Source of the DNA: Ilex aquifolium
Lineage: Eukaryota; Streptophyta; Magnoliopsida; Aquifoliales; Aquifoliaceae
Assembly (NCBI GenBank): GCA_951799425.1
Contig: OX637399.1
Span: forward strand, 35,561,701-35,625,700
DNA length: 64,000 nucleotides
Direction of reading: 5' to 3'
Shown here: positions 12,241 to 25,539 of the stretch, one piece after another
Numbering within the stretch: position 1 is the stretch's first letter
Layout of the letters: each line of letters starts with the position of its first letter
The notes under the pieces: model-generated
What the model was told of the DNA's origin: nothing
The model's input: the letters and a program-made list of their open reading frames with translations, nothing else
The model's database searches: none
Translations under genes and position numbers: made by a program

Positions 12241-13265
12241 TCACGAAAGTCTTGCCACTATAAAAGGGTAAATAGCTGGTTCAACAGCCATCTTTTCACA
12301 AAAAATGGAAGAGAGAAACATGTGAATTCCTCCACCTTTCGGTGTGGAAGCTGTAATGCTGATCTCATGGCTACCATGCCAAGTGGCCGGGCAATCATAG
12401 GCTAATGCGTTTACGACAGCTAAAATGATACCGGTAAAAAATGACATTTAAGTTCCTTTGGTGTTGCAGTACAACACTAGAAAATCTGGAACTTAATCAT
12501 TTCAGAAACTACTTTGCCTAAACTTTTGTCTGTCCATTTTTATGGTCTTGTTAATAATTTTGTCAAACTTTTATTTTCTCAATTATATACTATTTTAAAA
12601 AACAAAATTCAGACCAACAATGAGTACAAGCATTTATCAACCACTTCATACTTCAAGGTTTGAGTTCAGAAATAAGTAGTACTAAGAATAGATGTAATAT
12701 TACTAACCACTTAGTTCTCTCAAACCTTGCTCTAGGCACAAAATTAAAGACTTACCATTGGGTATGACCTCCATAATTCGCTAAAACGTCAACCCATTTT
12801 CAATGTCTACTACAAGGTTTTGAACCAAAAATATAATGCAGAGTAAGTTTCTTTCCTTGGATTTTTTTTTTGAGGATACTTCATCAGTCTCAATAATAAG
12901 GCACATGTGAGCTTATTGAACAAAAGTGAAAAGTAGGAGATATGCTTACCGGAAATTAAATGATACTATCGCCTGTGAGAAAAGGTGTTGGCACATTTAT
13001 TTGCGGTGTAGCTGTCCTTATGTTTCTTTCCGCCCTTGGGTGAAAAATGAATTCTCTTGATGAAGGAATCCCCATGAAAGTCTTCTTTCTCCGAATGGTT
13101 CATCATGAATTCCTTGCTGAATTGAGATACACCACTTTTGCCAGTTGCCCAGAAGAATTCGAATGTATCAATAATTCCGAGCATAAAAGCAAATATACCA
13201 AAAATTACTGAGAAGATATAACCACTCTCGATATTTAGTCGGTGAATGTAGGTCTTATAAATCAA
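12241..13265 (-). other. Two unidentified minus-strand open frames
   Basis: The frame at 12966-13265 has a hydrophobic stretch (YIFSVIFGIFAFMLGIID) followed by a hydrophilic Lys/His-rich tail. The frame at 12241-12447 begins with a hydrophobic stretch (FFTGIILAVVNALAYD). Their composition is less biased than the surrounding DNA, so they could be exons of a small membrane protein gene or a decayed one. I do not recognise a family, and no convincing splice pair joins them. A third frame of similar kind lies at 15861-16160. Confidence 0.2.
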
Positions 13266-14044
13266 ACCATCTTAATTCCTTGTGTTTTTGTTTTCTCCGA
13301 TATTTGAATTAATCAGACATCGTTAACAAGTGTTCAGATCTTGGTTAACACTTATTATTGGATTGGCCACAAAGTATTTTGTTGGTGTTTGCATAAAAAG
13401 AAATAATATTACTAGAACATAATAATCTAACTAAATATCTTGATTAATGATAAAACATATCATATAGTCTCAAAATAAAAAAATCCTGACAGTTATTATC
13501 ACAATGACGATATTGGGGGTAATGTATATTGTTATATCGTTAAGTCAAATTATGAAATCCAAGAACGTTACTCATAAAAACTGTCATTATTAAAAAGTCA
13601 TATTGTATATAGTGACGAGTCTATCATCCGAATGGTAATAAAACCACTACATGTTCATTGAATATTTGAGAATTAACATATTATACGATGATATATCATG
13701 CCCCCCTCCCTCCTCTCCCCAACTACCGGGTGGTTTCTACATTTTTTATTTTCCATTTTTTTTGAGAGCTTGCCTAGTTCATAATACATCGAAGCCATCA
13801 CGTTGTAATACTATTATTTTGATAGGCATTAATTGTTATAAATGTTCTTAGTTCTAGGTGAATTGTGAACATATCCAAAAACCCAGTAGTATGTGATTGG
13901 TTTTAAAGCCGACCCTTCTCGATATAGGTATAGTTATGGACGCCTCCGAGCTGAATTGATATTACTGTGTCTAACACTATTTCTGAGTATCCATTTACGG
14001 GATACAAAAGCTTTAATTCCTTGGTAACTCGTCATAATAGCTCC

Positions 14045-14059
14045 TTTTCTTCTTCTTCT

Positions 14060-14099
<40 letters not shown>

Positions 14100-14100
14100 A

Positions 14101-14133
<33 letters not shown>

Positions 14134-14150
14134 TCTCGCACACACACACT
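14045..14150. repeat. (CT)n(CA)n compound microsatellite
   Basis: TTC repeats, then CT, CA, CT and CA blocks in alternation. This explains long spurious frames on both strands. Confidence 0.95.
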
Positions 14151-14795
14151 TCCCTACTTAGTGTCACAGAGTTGTAACATATATTTTGTTGTAGTTGGAA
14201 AATGACAAGATAATATAACCAGAAGTCTAGGTTGGATGAAGGCCATTACATCACTTTCCCGCATTACAATCATCTTCACCTAACATTGCATGGGTTGGCA
14301 TGCTTGTGAGGTAAAAGCCACTATGGTTTGTGATACTTATGAGTAGGCCAAAAAAGAATAGAACAATGCTATTTGAACCTAATTTGTCGCTTTAATCATC
14401 ATTCATTATTATTAGATTGACAATGAAATCTATTATATGTTAGGATGCACAGTTAATTCAATAATTAGGAGAAAGTATGTCAACAAATTATATCTAAATA
14501 ATATTATTAAAAGAAAAATAGTGGTTCGAGAATCACTGCAAACCCTACACTGTTTAGACACCCACACGTGACAGTTCATGGTAGAGGCCACAAAGACCAT
14601 AGGACTATTGTTTTTCTAACACTCAAGAAAAAAGCCAATGCTAGATAGAAGTTTAGCCAATACTATAGGAATCTGAGTCATTGTACTATCACTGTTGGAT
14701 CCCGCTGCTTTGAATGCAACTTAAAATCAATTGTAACTCAAAATTCAAGACGTGTAACTTCTTTGCCTTATTCTTCTGGATCCAGATCTGTTATG

Positions 14796-14796
14796 A

Positions 14797-14827
<31 letters not shown>

Positions 14828-14833
14828 TTTTTC
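14796..14833. repeat. (AT)n microsatellite with poly-T
   Basis: About 11 AT units followed by a T run. Confidence 0.9.
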
Positions 14834-15299
14834 TATTTTTTACTTAGTAGATGATCTATACATGATGAGTCACACTTAAAATTACTTGTAGATAATTTAT
14901 CCAGGAGAAAAATGAATGAAAAATATATTAGAATGAATCTCAATCTTATTATCCCTCTTTCTTTCTCTTCCTCACCCTTTCCCAGTCCCAATCAGCATAT
15001 AAAGGAGGTGCAAGTCGTTTTGCATTAAGTGATCGTTCTCATGGCCTTCAAATTAGGCTAGGCATATGGGCCATGCTAAATGAAAAGGCAAACTAATTTC
15101 TCTTAGGTGTGAAATCATTTAATAAACGAAATGGACTTGTGTCGAACAAATATCAGGAGTAGAATAGGGTGGAAAGTTCAATATGTGGTGACAATCTATT
15201 CTTAAGGCCATCTTCCGAGTAAAAAATTGGTTAAAAGAATTGGAATAAATCATGAGAACAAAAATAATATTTTTGCTAATTATAATTATAGTTACCTTA

Positions 15300-15725
15300 A
15301 TGCTTCGTTTGATACAATAAAAAAAATAAAAAGATAGAAAGTTAGAAGGAGTATAAAAAATTATGTTTGATTAGAAAGGAAAATAAGAAAGACGAAAAAG
15401 TGGATGAATTAATTTTTCTTCTAATTTACCAAAATTAATTCCTTCCAAATTGGGAGGAAAAGTGGATGAAAAGTTAATTATATGTGTTGAAATGTATATT
15501 TATTTGTCTATATATATCATTTGATATATACATTTATCATATTTATTAATTACATATTTTGTATAAATTAATTTTATATATAGATATAATGATAAAATAT
15601 ATATTTATACTTTTTTAAAAAAACATAAAAAAATAATTTTTTTTTTCATCTTATCAAACACAAAAACATAAATCCTTTTTATTTTTCATTCCTCTTACCA
15701 AACACAAAAGAAGGAAGGAATAATT
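15300..15725. mobile_element. Possible MITE
   Basis: The left end reads TGCTTCGTTTGATACAATAAAAA. The right end has CTTATCAAACACAAAAACATA and CTTACCAAACACAAAAGAAGG, which are roughly inverted versions of the left end. The interior is very AT-rich and non-coding. No target duplication could be fixed, so this is a pattern call only. Confidence 0.3.
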
Positions 15726-16269
15726 TCTCACTTGAAGGATATAAAGTATATATATATTCACACTCTCCATCCTTCTATCCACTCTATCAAGTGAAACATC
15801 ATTAGAGGATAACATCTAAATTTGAAGTAGTGAACTCGCTAATATTAGTGCCAATGAAAATCAAGTGTAGTTGTAAACCCAAGCCATATACACAGCGAAT
15901 GAACACCGAATATACCCAGCATGGCATTGATGGATTGCTATGGATTTTGCAGGGCAAGGTGGGAAAGGCGCCAACCACAGGTTAGTCCTCTTTTGCTCCA
16001 TGGACATGGATTGAATTGCATACCAGTAATTGCATTGATAAAATTCAACCGCTTTTCTGTGCACCACCAGCCTGTCGATCATGTGAATGAGTTTTAAGTT
16101 ATTATTGTGGAAATTGAGTAACTCAACACTAAACACTTCAGCCACCAGAGTTGTATTCATTCACGACAATAATAACGTCAGCCTTTATGGAGTCAAAATA
16201 GGCCGGCTTAGGCTTATCGCTAACTCACGTAGGGACCATTCTTTTATGAACTTTTTAGAGGCCTTCTAA

Positions 16270-19250
16270 TTAGCCCATGTAAGTTCTATCAGGAGGCCCA
16301 CCAACGCCATTACTTTCAGCATTGACTGCTCGTTTGGCCCAGAAGTAACAAGCATGTGACGTTAAAGTTGACAACTCGTGGCATAAAGACTCACCTTAAT
16401 TATTACATGGCAATTTATAATTTATGTCCTCAAAGTATGGTTAATTTTCAATTGAGCCCCTAAGTTTATAATTAAAACAATCAAATCTTTAAAGTTTTAA
16501 TTGAGTTTTGTTTACTCATTTTATTCACTTCAATTAATTTGATATGATGAAATGAAATGGAGTCACGTGACTAGCACATGACTTATTCAATACGATATGT
16601 CTTTCCTGTTAACAAATACAATCCCACTCAAAGTCTATTAAGCAGTATTTTTTGTATGGACTAATTCAATTTAAAGTGGATAGACCAAACGAAGATTGAG
16701 AGCAACCAAGAAACTAAATAAAGGTTCATAACCAACGGCCAGGATTGTGTTTTTTGGTAGGACAAATATATTTCTCTAAATAAGTCACATATTGATCACG
16801 CGGCTCCATTTCTTATGATCAAATTAACATGTTTGGATGAAAGAGTTGAATTGTAATTTAGTTAAAACTCCAAAAACTAGATTGATTGAATCTTCAGGGA
16901 CCAATCTATAACTTGATCCATAATTGAAAAGTCTATGCCTAATCCTCTTCCACTTTGTCTTGTTCATAAAATGATATTGTTCACTATTTTATCGCTTCAA
17001 CTTTTTGGGATTACACTGGCACTTATCAGATGAAAAACTGTATGTGAAAAAATGGTTGTTTCTATGGCAAACAATTCACAGTCATGTGCCAGCTGGAGAG
17101 TGTTTAGCTCGAGGCTAGAAAAGAAAGCCATTTAACATCTCGTAGGACGGCTACGGAGGCAACTTTAGTCCACACCCCACCAAAACATATAATAAAACGA
17201 GATTCATTTTCAAATCCTTAACTTAGTTTAGTATAAGAGTGACCGAAATTCATTTAATCTAACGGCTCAAAATTATCACCAACTTTTTTCCTCCAAACTT
17301 GAAAATTCCACTCAACCCATACCTCTTCACGCTAATCAAGATCTTCCAAAGTTGAAAATTTCGCCAACCCCATACCTTTTTAAATGGTGAGACAATTAAT
17401 TTTGAATTGTGTAATTATAGAAAAGGAATAAAAAATAAATTAATACTTCATATATTTATACGACACAATTAATGTTCGATTTATTTGTGTTATCCAGTGT
17501 TTTTAGGCATGAGTTATTGCTAGTTATTTATTATTATAGAAAAGTAAAAAGTGGTATGCAAATTGACCAAATTACAGTAGGGAAAAATATAGTTTTTCTT
17601 TTGTAGTTTATTGTTTCCAATTAACAAATGTAAGATGATATTTTTATTTATTTCCAAAGAGGGCAATCACAAAAAATAGGGTCAATCTTATAGATAAATT
17701 GCAGGTAATTTTACGTTCAGACTTTATTTATTTATTTTTTTTAAAAAAAGATTTGTAAGATACGCAAATCAAATCCAATTGTAGAAAGTCTTAACATAAT
17801 AAAAGGCACAATCAATGCATTTATGGGTAAGTCACATCTCTGATTACATGAATTTTTTTGAGTCCAATTATTTTGTCATTTTATGTCATGACCATATTTT
17901 AATATCCTTACAAAATATTCCTTAATTTTGGCAAACAATGATCTTATTTTGCATATAATAACAAAAAATCCTATAGTTTTGAAGAAAAATTACAAAATAA
18001 TCTCTAATATATTCAAAACTTATCAAAAAATGTTTAAAATGTATCCGTGACATTATAGTCCGCAATTAGGAACATACCTATATGAGAGTGAAAGGGCGGA
18101 CACCATCGAACATGTTGGGGAAGTGTAATTCGATCGTCCCTGATTATACATGTGAGATTACACTAACACGGCATAAAGTGAGTAAATTGGTATTTAACAC
18201 TTTCCACTAATACCTACACCAATTTAGATCTAATTACTGATTAATTAATTGGTTCATCAATTAACACTTAGTGAACCCCTTTGATGCAATGAACAAACCT
18301 TCAGTGAATGAGTGGATGCAAGGTAGTCAATTCAACAATAATAATCAACAACTCAACATGAATCCCCTATCCTTATCCCTTTAGTAACCCAACTACCAAT
18401 TGTAATCAATCAATCATTGTATCAAACATATGCGTGCATGCGTGTAATTGCAAGTATGTGTGAAAAATTAAAACAATAAACAACCAATCACAACATAATC
18501 AATTTTAAAGTGCAAATCCTCTCAGGAAAAACCACGGGACTGATCCCGATTTACTTAAACCTAATCTACTATTCTCAAAACTGATTACAAGGTCAAAGAC
18601 TTATATAACAATTGAGCTTTTTAATATGAAAAGTGATTCAACGTTGACTAGAATGTGTTTGATGAACTTTGGTGGTGTACTTGGTTTGACATCGCACAGA
18701 ACTGCGCTAAGGCGATAAAATTAGCGGATCGAACATTGGGAAAAATGAACAAATTTCAACGTTATTAATAAGCGGATGTATGCTATGTGATTTTTGCAAA
18801 GGTATTGCGAGGTGGTGGATGTGAAATCGCGCGGATACACACTAGAGTAGAATTGTCTGACAAAGTTTGAACTATGCGTATCATTAACTAAGCAGATCAC
18901 AATTATATTAATTCAAAAGTTTGTATTTCTGAAAAAGATAAAAAATGAAATATTCTTTCCATCACAAAGTAGACACCTAATCAAGAATCTGGGCATTCTA
19001 AGCATTGTCTTTCTGCATTATGAGATTGCTCTAAGTGGATCAGTAAAAGTCCTTTGATTTATCCCAGATAATTCCAATGCTCAATGTATCACATACAAGA
19101 TTTGTAAGGCCAAAATCAATGTGAGACTACAAAGTCTATATAGTGAAGATCAAAATTGTTGAATGTAAATTGTTCTATGCATGAATTGTAGGTTTTATCA
19201 GAAGTTCTACAAGGAATTAGTATCTTCATTTAGATAAGACGTCCCTCGCA
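16270..19250. other. Intergenic, nothing recognised
   Basis: AT-rich sequence with short frames only. I see no gene, RNA gene or element that I can support. Confidence 0.45.
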
Positions 19251-19255
19251 CCATC

Positions 19256-19516
19256 TTATTTCAAGTTTTTCAACACACTCGCTTTCTCTAATACGCACAC
19301 ATTCTCTAATACACCATCCAAAACACACTAATACTCTAAAAAAAACCCACAAATTAATTCACTTAAACACAGACACATAGACACACACTAACTAATACAC
19401 CAAAATACAAACACAATGTATTAACACAACTAATACACAAAAACACACATACTAATACACAAAAAAACACAGACACTAACATACCAAAACACACTATTAC
19501 CCAAATAGAAATGCGT

Positions 19517-19557
<41 letters not shown>

Positions 19558-20180
19558 TACACAACAAAATACACACACACAAATTACCCTAACATACACA
19601 ACGACACACAGTGTTAACACTCACTAATACACTAAAAAGATAAAAAAAATACAAAATAACAAACACACACACACACACACACAATTATACAAACACAAAT
19701 GCAAACACACAACCATATGCTAAAAAAGACATACATACACTCTATTCACACGCACACACACAAACACACTAATACACACACCAACACAAAAACACCAAAG
19801 AAACACACACTTTATTACACAAAATATACACAAATTAATCATTATTCAAAATTAGAGTTTATTAAATTTTACGGGATGGATCACAAATCAAAGTCTCTCA
19901 TCACAAGGAAGCTACAAGACTCGCATATTGCACATTTAGGTTCACTGGACATGTTAGAAATGTGCAGAGCACTTACGCATTCGTGAGTGCTTGTGTTAAC
20001 ATTGTGTATTTTAGTGTATTAGTATGTATATTTTTTTATGTATTAGTATGTGTACGTGTGCATATGTATACTGTGACGTGTCAATGTGAGTGTGTAAACA
20101 ATGTGTGTAAATGTTGCATGCTTGAGTTTGTGTATTAGTGTGTATATGTATTTTGATATATCAGTTTAAGTGTTAATATT
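19256..20180. repeat. CA/TG minisatellite in inverted arrangement
   Basis: From 19256 to about 19850 the plus strand carries many degenerate copies of ACACTAATACAC, with a pure (AC)n block at 19518-19553. After about 130 bp of ordinary sequence, 19985-20180 carries the reverse complement form (GTGTATTAGTATG, GTGTATTAGTGTGT). The two arms could pair. Long frames in the left arm are artefacts of the repeat. Confidence 0.8.
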
Positions 20181-20199
20181 GCATGCTTGAGGATTGCTT

Positions 20200-21400
20200 G
20201 TGTTATGCCCAAATCATGCCTATGCCATGCATGGATCGTGTTGTGTCTCATGTCTAGATCATGCATTGTTCGTGCTCTATGCTATATTTTTAGTCAAGTG
20301 AAATTTGAAAAATTGATATTTTGTACCAACTTATTCCCTTGTAAACCATAATTTGCAACTCTAATCTCCTTGTAATGAGAGGTTGAGTTTTCTAAAAACT
20401 CTTTTACCTTCTCACAATAAAATGTGGAGAATTATGTTATACATGCATGCTTAAGCCTTTTTCTAAGTGGTTACTTTTCCTCAAAATCCTTTTGATTGTG
20501 TTGTGGCGCACCCATCTCCATCTGAGCTTGTTCCACTTCTTGTTCCTCAGACATACTCTCGTAGTTACATCCACATGAAACATGTTCAATTCATCCACAC
20601 ATATTGTAATTCAAAAATTCTCCCAACCATAATTAGCCCAATATACTTCTCTAGTTGTACTACTTATTATGATGAATAACCTGAAATTGAAGAAAACAAT
20701 GATCATAAAAGGATAAGCATATATTCATTTATACGCATAGCATGAATTAATTATCTATCTATATCAACAAAATGTTGTTTTCAAAACTCAAGGAGTCTAA
20801 TGTGAAATAGAATACATATACTCGGTCACAGTCAATACGCACTCCTTAGTTAATAGTGAATCAATGATTGTCTTCTCCCATGAGAAGGTTAGATCGAGGT
20901 ATATTATGAATACCCAAGTTTTGCTAAAGAATATAGACAAGTCTTCCATGAGAATAGCATGTATCCAATATTTTATAATGGCTCATGAATCTCCATATAT
21001 GCTCATCCAAAATCCCAAAACTGTAAAATGATGCAAAGCTCACAATCACAATCAAACCACAAAAAGTCTTAGAACACACACATGCACGAGAGCCAAATGC
21101 GCCATCATGCAAAGCACACAACTTAATATTTTAGCACTCCAACAGTGAATAAACAATTATCTCATTTGATATACCTGAAACTTTGTTAAGCAGTCCCTCA
21201 TATATTTTAGGTCATGTTTGGATAATGGTAATCTTGAGTGGGCATGAACATTTTTTTCCCAGGAAAGCAATTCCTAAGTTTCAAATGTCATTGGAATCTC
21301 ATATCAAGTGTTTGGTCAGCGTCAGTAATCTTGTATGGGATTCAAAAAACCATTCCCAAGACTATGTTTGGTTCGTGCCAATTTAGTATGGAAAGAGAAG
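20200..21400. other. Intergenic, nothing recognised
   Basis: AT-rich DNA. At 21205-21380 there is a segment with GTTTGGATAATGGTAATC and repeated GGAATC/CCATTCCCA text that could be a MITE end, but no matching terminal repeat was found. Confidence 0.4.
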
Positions 21401-21409
21401 ACCATTTGA

Positions 21410-23480
21410 GGAATAAGAAGTTAAAAGTGTTGTTTTTGATATGGATAAGTATAAAGCACTAGGGCTTGATGGATTCTTTATGGCATTTATCAAAATAGTT
21501 AGGAGACTATAAAGGATAATATTATGCGTGTTTTTCATGATTTTTTTGCTAATGGAGTGGTAGGGAGAAGTGTTAATTCCACATTTATTACTTTGGTGCC
21601 TAAAAAAGATCGTTCTAGGAAAGCAAATGATTATAGGCCTATCAATTTGGTGACCAGTTTGTATAAAATAATCTCTAAAGTATTGTCTAGAAGACTTAGT
21701 CAGGTGTTGGGGGAAACGATTAAAATGGCTTAGAGCGCTTTTATTAAAGGAAGATAAATTTTAGATGCAGTGTTAGTGGCTAATGAGCTGGTGGACGATG
21801 TTCGGAGAAAGGGTAATAAATGAATTGTATTCAAAGGGGATTTATAATCGAGTAAATTGAAATTTTGTGGATGGCATGATGAGAAAGAAAATATTTGGAG
21901 AGACATAGATAAAGTGGATTAGAGGGTGTTTTTCTTCTACTTTTTCAGTGTTAATGAATGGTGAACCGAAATGGTGGTTTAGTGTTTCTAGTGGGATAAG
22001 GTAAGGAGACGCATTATCCTTTTTTCTTTCACTTTGGTGGTTGATGTTTTAAGTAGAATGCTTTATAGAACTAAAGATGTGGGTTTATTGGAGGGGATGA
22101 AAGTTGGGTTGGGGGGGGGGGGGAAGGAGGGGTGAAAGGGTAAGTGTGTTACATTTGCAGTTTGCTGATGATACAATATTCTTTATGTCTAATAAAATTG
22201 AGGGTTTTGAAAATGTGCATTTGTTGTTAAAACTTCTGGTTTAGAAATTAATATGTCAATGAGTGGAGTGACGAACATTAATTTGGTGAATGAGGTTGTG
22301 AGAGATTTTAGTTATTTAGGTTTGCCATTAGGGGGAAACCCCATATCCTTATCTTTTTGGGACCCAGTTGTATCTCAGGTGTATCATTCTTTCTTTTAAT
22401 TAGTTCGTTATAAGGTGGGGGATGGATCTATGGTTTTATTTTGGGAGGACACGTGGGAAGGTGTGTCAGCATTTAGTACTATTTTTCTTCGACTATATCA
22501 CCTTTCTTCTCTTTATGAGACTCCTATTTCTAGCTATATTGTTAGGGGGGCGGGGGTTCTTATTCTTGCGATTTTCATTTCTTTATAGGAGTCTAAATGA
22601 TAGAGAAGCAGATGATTTGACATCTTTACTGTTGCTTCTTCAAAATTTCAATTCTAATACTTTCCCTGATTGTAGAATTTGGGTTAAGGAAAATTTAGAT
22701 ATTTTCTCTTGTAAATCTTTTTACTCCCATCTTGTTAATTCCCAATTCTCATACTGATCATCTTTTTTCTTTTGATAAATTCATTTGGAAGGCAAAGAGT
22801 CTCTTTAAAGTAAAGCCTTTTGTTTGGTCTATTGTGCTCAATTGGGTGAATACTAACGATATGTTGCAGGTGATACGACCTCACGACCTTATAAAGCTAA
22901 GTCCTAATGTATGCTCTACTTGCATTAGACATGGAGAGTTCAATGCCCATTTATTTATTCACTGTTCTTTTGCTTGGGGATTATGGACTAAATTGCTTCT
23001 TGTGTTTAGTGAGGCATGGGTTTGTTTGGCTTATCTGGAGGAAATGATGCAGACTATATTTAGAGGATTTGGGAGGAGTAAAGGTGGCAAGATTTTGTGG
23101 AGTTGTTCTTTAATGGTAATTTTTTGAAATATTTGGAAAGAGAGGAATTCCAAGATATTCAGAAATAAATTTCTTACATTGCATTTGGTTTGAGAAAGAC
23201 TTGTTTTTCACGCCTCTTTATGGTCTAAGGCAACTGGACAGTGCAGAGGTTTACCTTTGCCGAATCTTCAAACGGATTGAAAATCAGCTTTGGTATAATA
23301 TTTCTTTTTCCTTTTAGGGATTTTAGTTGCCTTTGTGTGGATATCTTGTTTTCTATATTTTTTTTTTATCTCTTCTAAATATTAGTAAAATTATTTTTTT
23401 ATCGAAAAACTTCAATTTTGACGTTTTTAGAAGAGATTCAAGTATTCTTTACAATGTTGCAAGGATTAACTTGGGAAATT
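21410..23480 (+). mobile_element. Degenerate LINE (L1-type) retrotransposon, copy B, 5'-truncated
   Basis: The 3' part of an L1 ORF2 with many lesions. The RT begins near 21435 (VVFDMDKYKALGLDGFFMAF), continues with STFITLVPKKDRSRKANDYRP, INLVTSLYKIISKVLSRRL and SAFIKGR, and is broken by stops at 21731 and 21757. The Y/FADD-type box lies near 22160 (LQFADDTIFF). A zf-RVT zinc-binding tail spans 22740-23080 (FIWKAKSLFKVKPFVW, WVNTNDMLQ, HLFIHCSFAWGLW). A 13-nt G run at 22111-22123 interrupts the RT. The 3' boundary is approximate. The element is not functional. Confidence 0.9.
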
Positions 23481-23539
23481 ACTTTTTCTTCTGGAGGCGA
23501 TTGACTTACTACACCAAACTTGCATCACAATTTCGACCT

Positions 23540-24656
23540 TGTTAGAGGAGGACTCATGAATTTTTATCCCAATAAATTGTTTAGGGATCGAAAGAATGCT
23601 CATTTCAATTTTGTCTCGCAGGGCATTCTTAAATATAGATGTGCCACTAATTTAGGGAGATCTGATCCAGAATTTTGTTCAGTGTATGTGATATCATCTA
23701 AAGGAAAAGTTCAGAATGTCAAGTCGGCTAGTCGACCTCCTACAACTAGTACATCTAGTTCCAGCCGACAACAATCTTAAACATTAGATACCCTATCCTC
23801 TGAGAATTTTAATCGGTACGTATGTCATGAAAATTTTCAAGTGTTTTCTTCATGAGTGCATAACAATGGTAAATTTTATGTAATGGTTTAAGGTTACATG
23901 GAGAAGATAATAATACACACTCTTTTTAACTAGGTAGAGTGAGCATCTCATGAATGTTTGTTGGACTAATTGATTGATTACTTCTAAAAGTATGATATTT
24001 TATTTCCTCTTTAATTAATATGTTCCTAGTGGAGGAAAATATAATATCATTTTTAGGAACTTAAGATAACAACATGATCCAGTATATTTGAGAACAAGCG
24101 TGCGAACAACATCATATCAGATAGTACTGATCTTTTTTGGTTTAATTTATGCATGTCTGCCAATGCATCACTTGTATAGTCAACCTACTTACTACATGCA
24201 AGGCTTACATATTTCTTGATTTTGGATTCATGTCTCTACTTCTGCTATTGTAGAACATATAGTCGAAGGAGTTGGGGAAGCAAAGGCTCTGAGAAAAAAT
24301 CATTTGACAGAAGCAGCGAAAGGATATACTTTGATAAGAGCAGTGAGAGAATATCGTCTGGCAACACGAGTGATTTTATGATGATAACTCATTCACTTGA
24401 GAGGGTCCTTATAGGCAACAAGATTTCTTCACCCCAACAATCACTAGCCAATCTTATTAATCTTCAGGTTCGCACCAAATTAACAAGTCCGTGCTGTCAA
24501 GATTCCTCATCGGAATCCAGTGGATTTTCGGGGCCACCTAGTTTCCAATCATCTAATATCTCCTTTGAAAATTTTGACCACTCCTGCATATCAGATGCTT
24601 CTAGGAGCTCGATCTCCTTCCAACCCCTAGCAAGTCTCATTTCCCATATCTTGTAA
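23540..24656 (+). other. Unidentified Ser-rich open frames, possible gene remnant
   Basis: Two plus-strand frames. The one ending at 23780 closes with a Ser/Thr-rich tail (RPPTTSTSSSSRQQS). The other runs from about 24244 to 24656; it is preceded by a possible acceptor (CTGCTATTGTAG) and contains two similar copies of FDRSSERI / FDKSSERI, then a Ser/Pro-rich region (CCQDSSSESSGFSGPPSF). Codon use and lack of internal stops suggest coding ancestry, perhaps 3' exons of a gene disrupted by the LINE to its left. I do not recognise the family. Confidence 0.25.
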
Positions 24657-25246
24657 TGGCACATCATATGATTAAAAGAATGGTAGGATTTGTTAAGTAT
24701 AAATATTAAAGTTACACATTCCCTAACAACTTAAGCTTTTGGAGTAGATGGTTATTTAACATGGTATCAGTGCAAAATGTCATGCGTTCAAATCTCGCCG
24801 CCACTCTAATTAAAAGAGTTTCACGTGCTAGGTTTAATATAGTATGTTGTGCTATTAGTCATACCCAATTTCCTTAATATTAAACAACGATGCATTTGGA
24901 CTTTCTATGGAACTATTATTATTATTATTCCAATTGTTCTAGTTGCATTGGAAATAAATAAAGTTATCACAAGTTTATGTTGGATATCGTTTAGTCCATT
25001 ATAGTATTCGCGTTGTGAATTAGATGTAGACAATGAATCACCATTTTATGTGACTTTGTTTTGTCCTTTGGACAAAGTCTGTGAAGTCCTTGCAAAATAA
25101 GACATAATTTGATTGCCATAGTATGTATGGTTTTTGATCCAACGGGCAAGTATGTGTAGGTTATGAGAGGCGATAACAGATCTGTAGGTGGGCAATTTAA
25201 TTTAATTTTTTGTTTATGTACAATAAGAATTGCGGAGAGGATGATT

Positions 25247-25273
25247 TTTTTTTTTGTGTGTGTGTGTGTGTGT
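25247..25273. repeat. Poly-T and (GT)n microsatellite
   Basis: T run followed by GT dinucleotides. Confidence 0.9.
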
Positions 25274-25332
25274 AAAGAGTACAGTAGGTGTTTGAGTTGC
25301 GAGATAGTTGCTTACGGTTTTTTAATTGGTAG

Positions 25333-25333
<1 letters not shown>

Positions 25334-25371
<38 letters not shown>
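25334..25371. repeat. (GA)n microsatellite
   Basis: About 19 GA units, about 1.6 kb upstream of the PMT18-like start codon. Confidence 0.95.
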
Positions 25372-25373
<2 letters not shown>

Positions 25374-25539
25374 GTAGGTTGATGTAGCAAAGATTATGAG
25401 ACTCTCCAGCAAAAGGAGTGAGATTCGTTTGATGTGGGTTGGGAGCTCTTTGGGGTTGGTCTGCCGGTTTGTTACTATGCCCCGTGGATACGATGCTCGC
25501 TTCTTCCGCAGTGTCTGAAATCATTTGATCCCCACTATA

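Noticed and set aside
13934..14167. Long Ser/His/Thr and Val/Cys/Arg frames on both strands
   Set aside because: They are translations of CT and CA microsatellites.
19363..19986. Val/Cys-rich minus and His/Thr-rich plus frames
   Set aside because: They are translations of the CA minisatellite.
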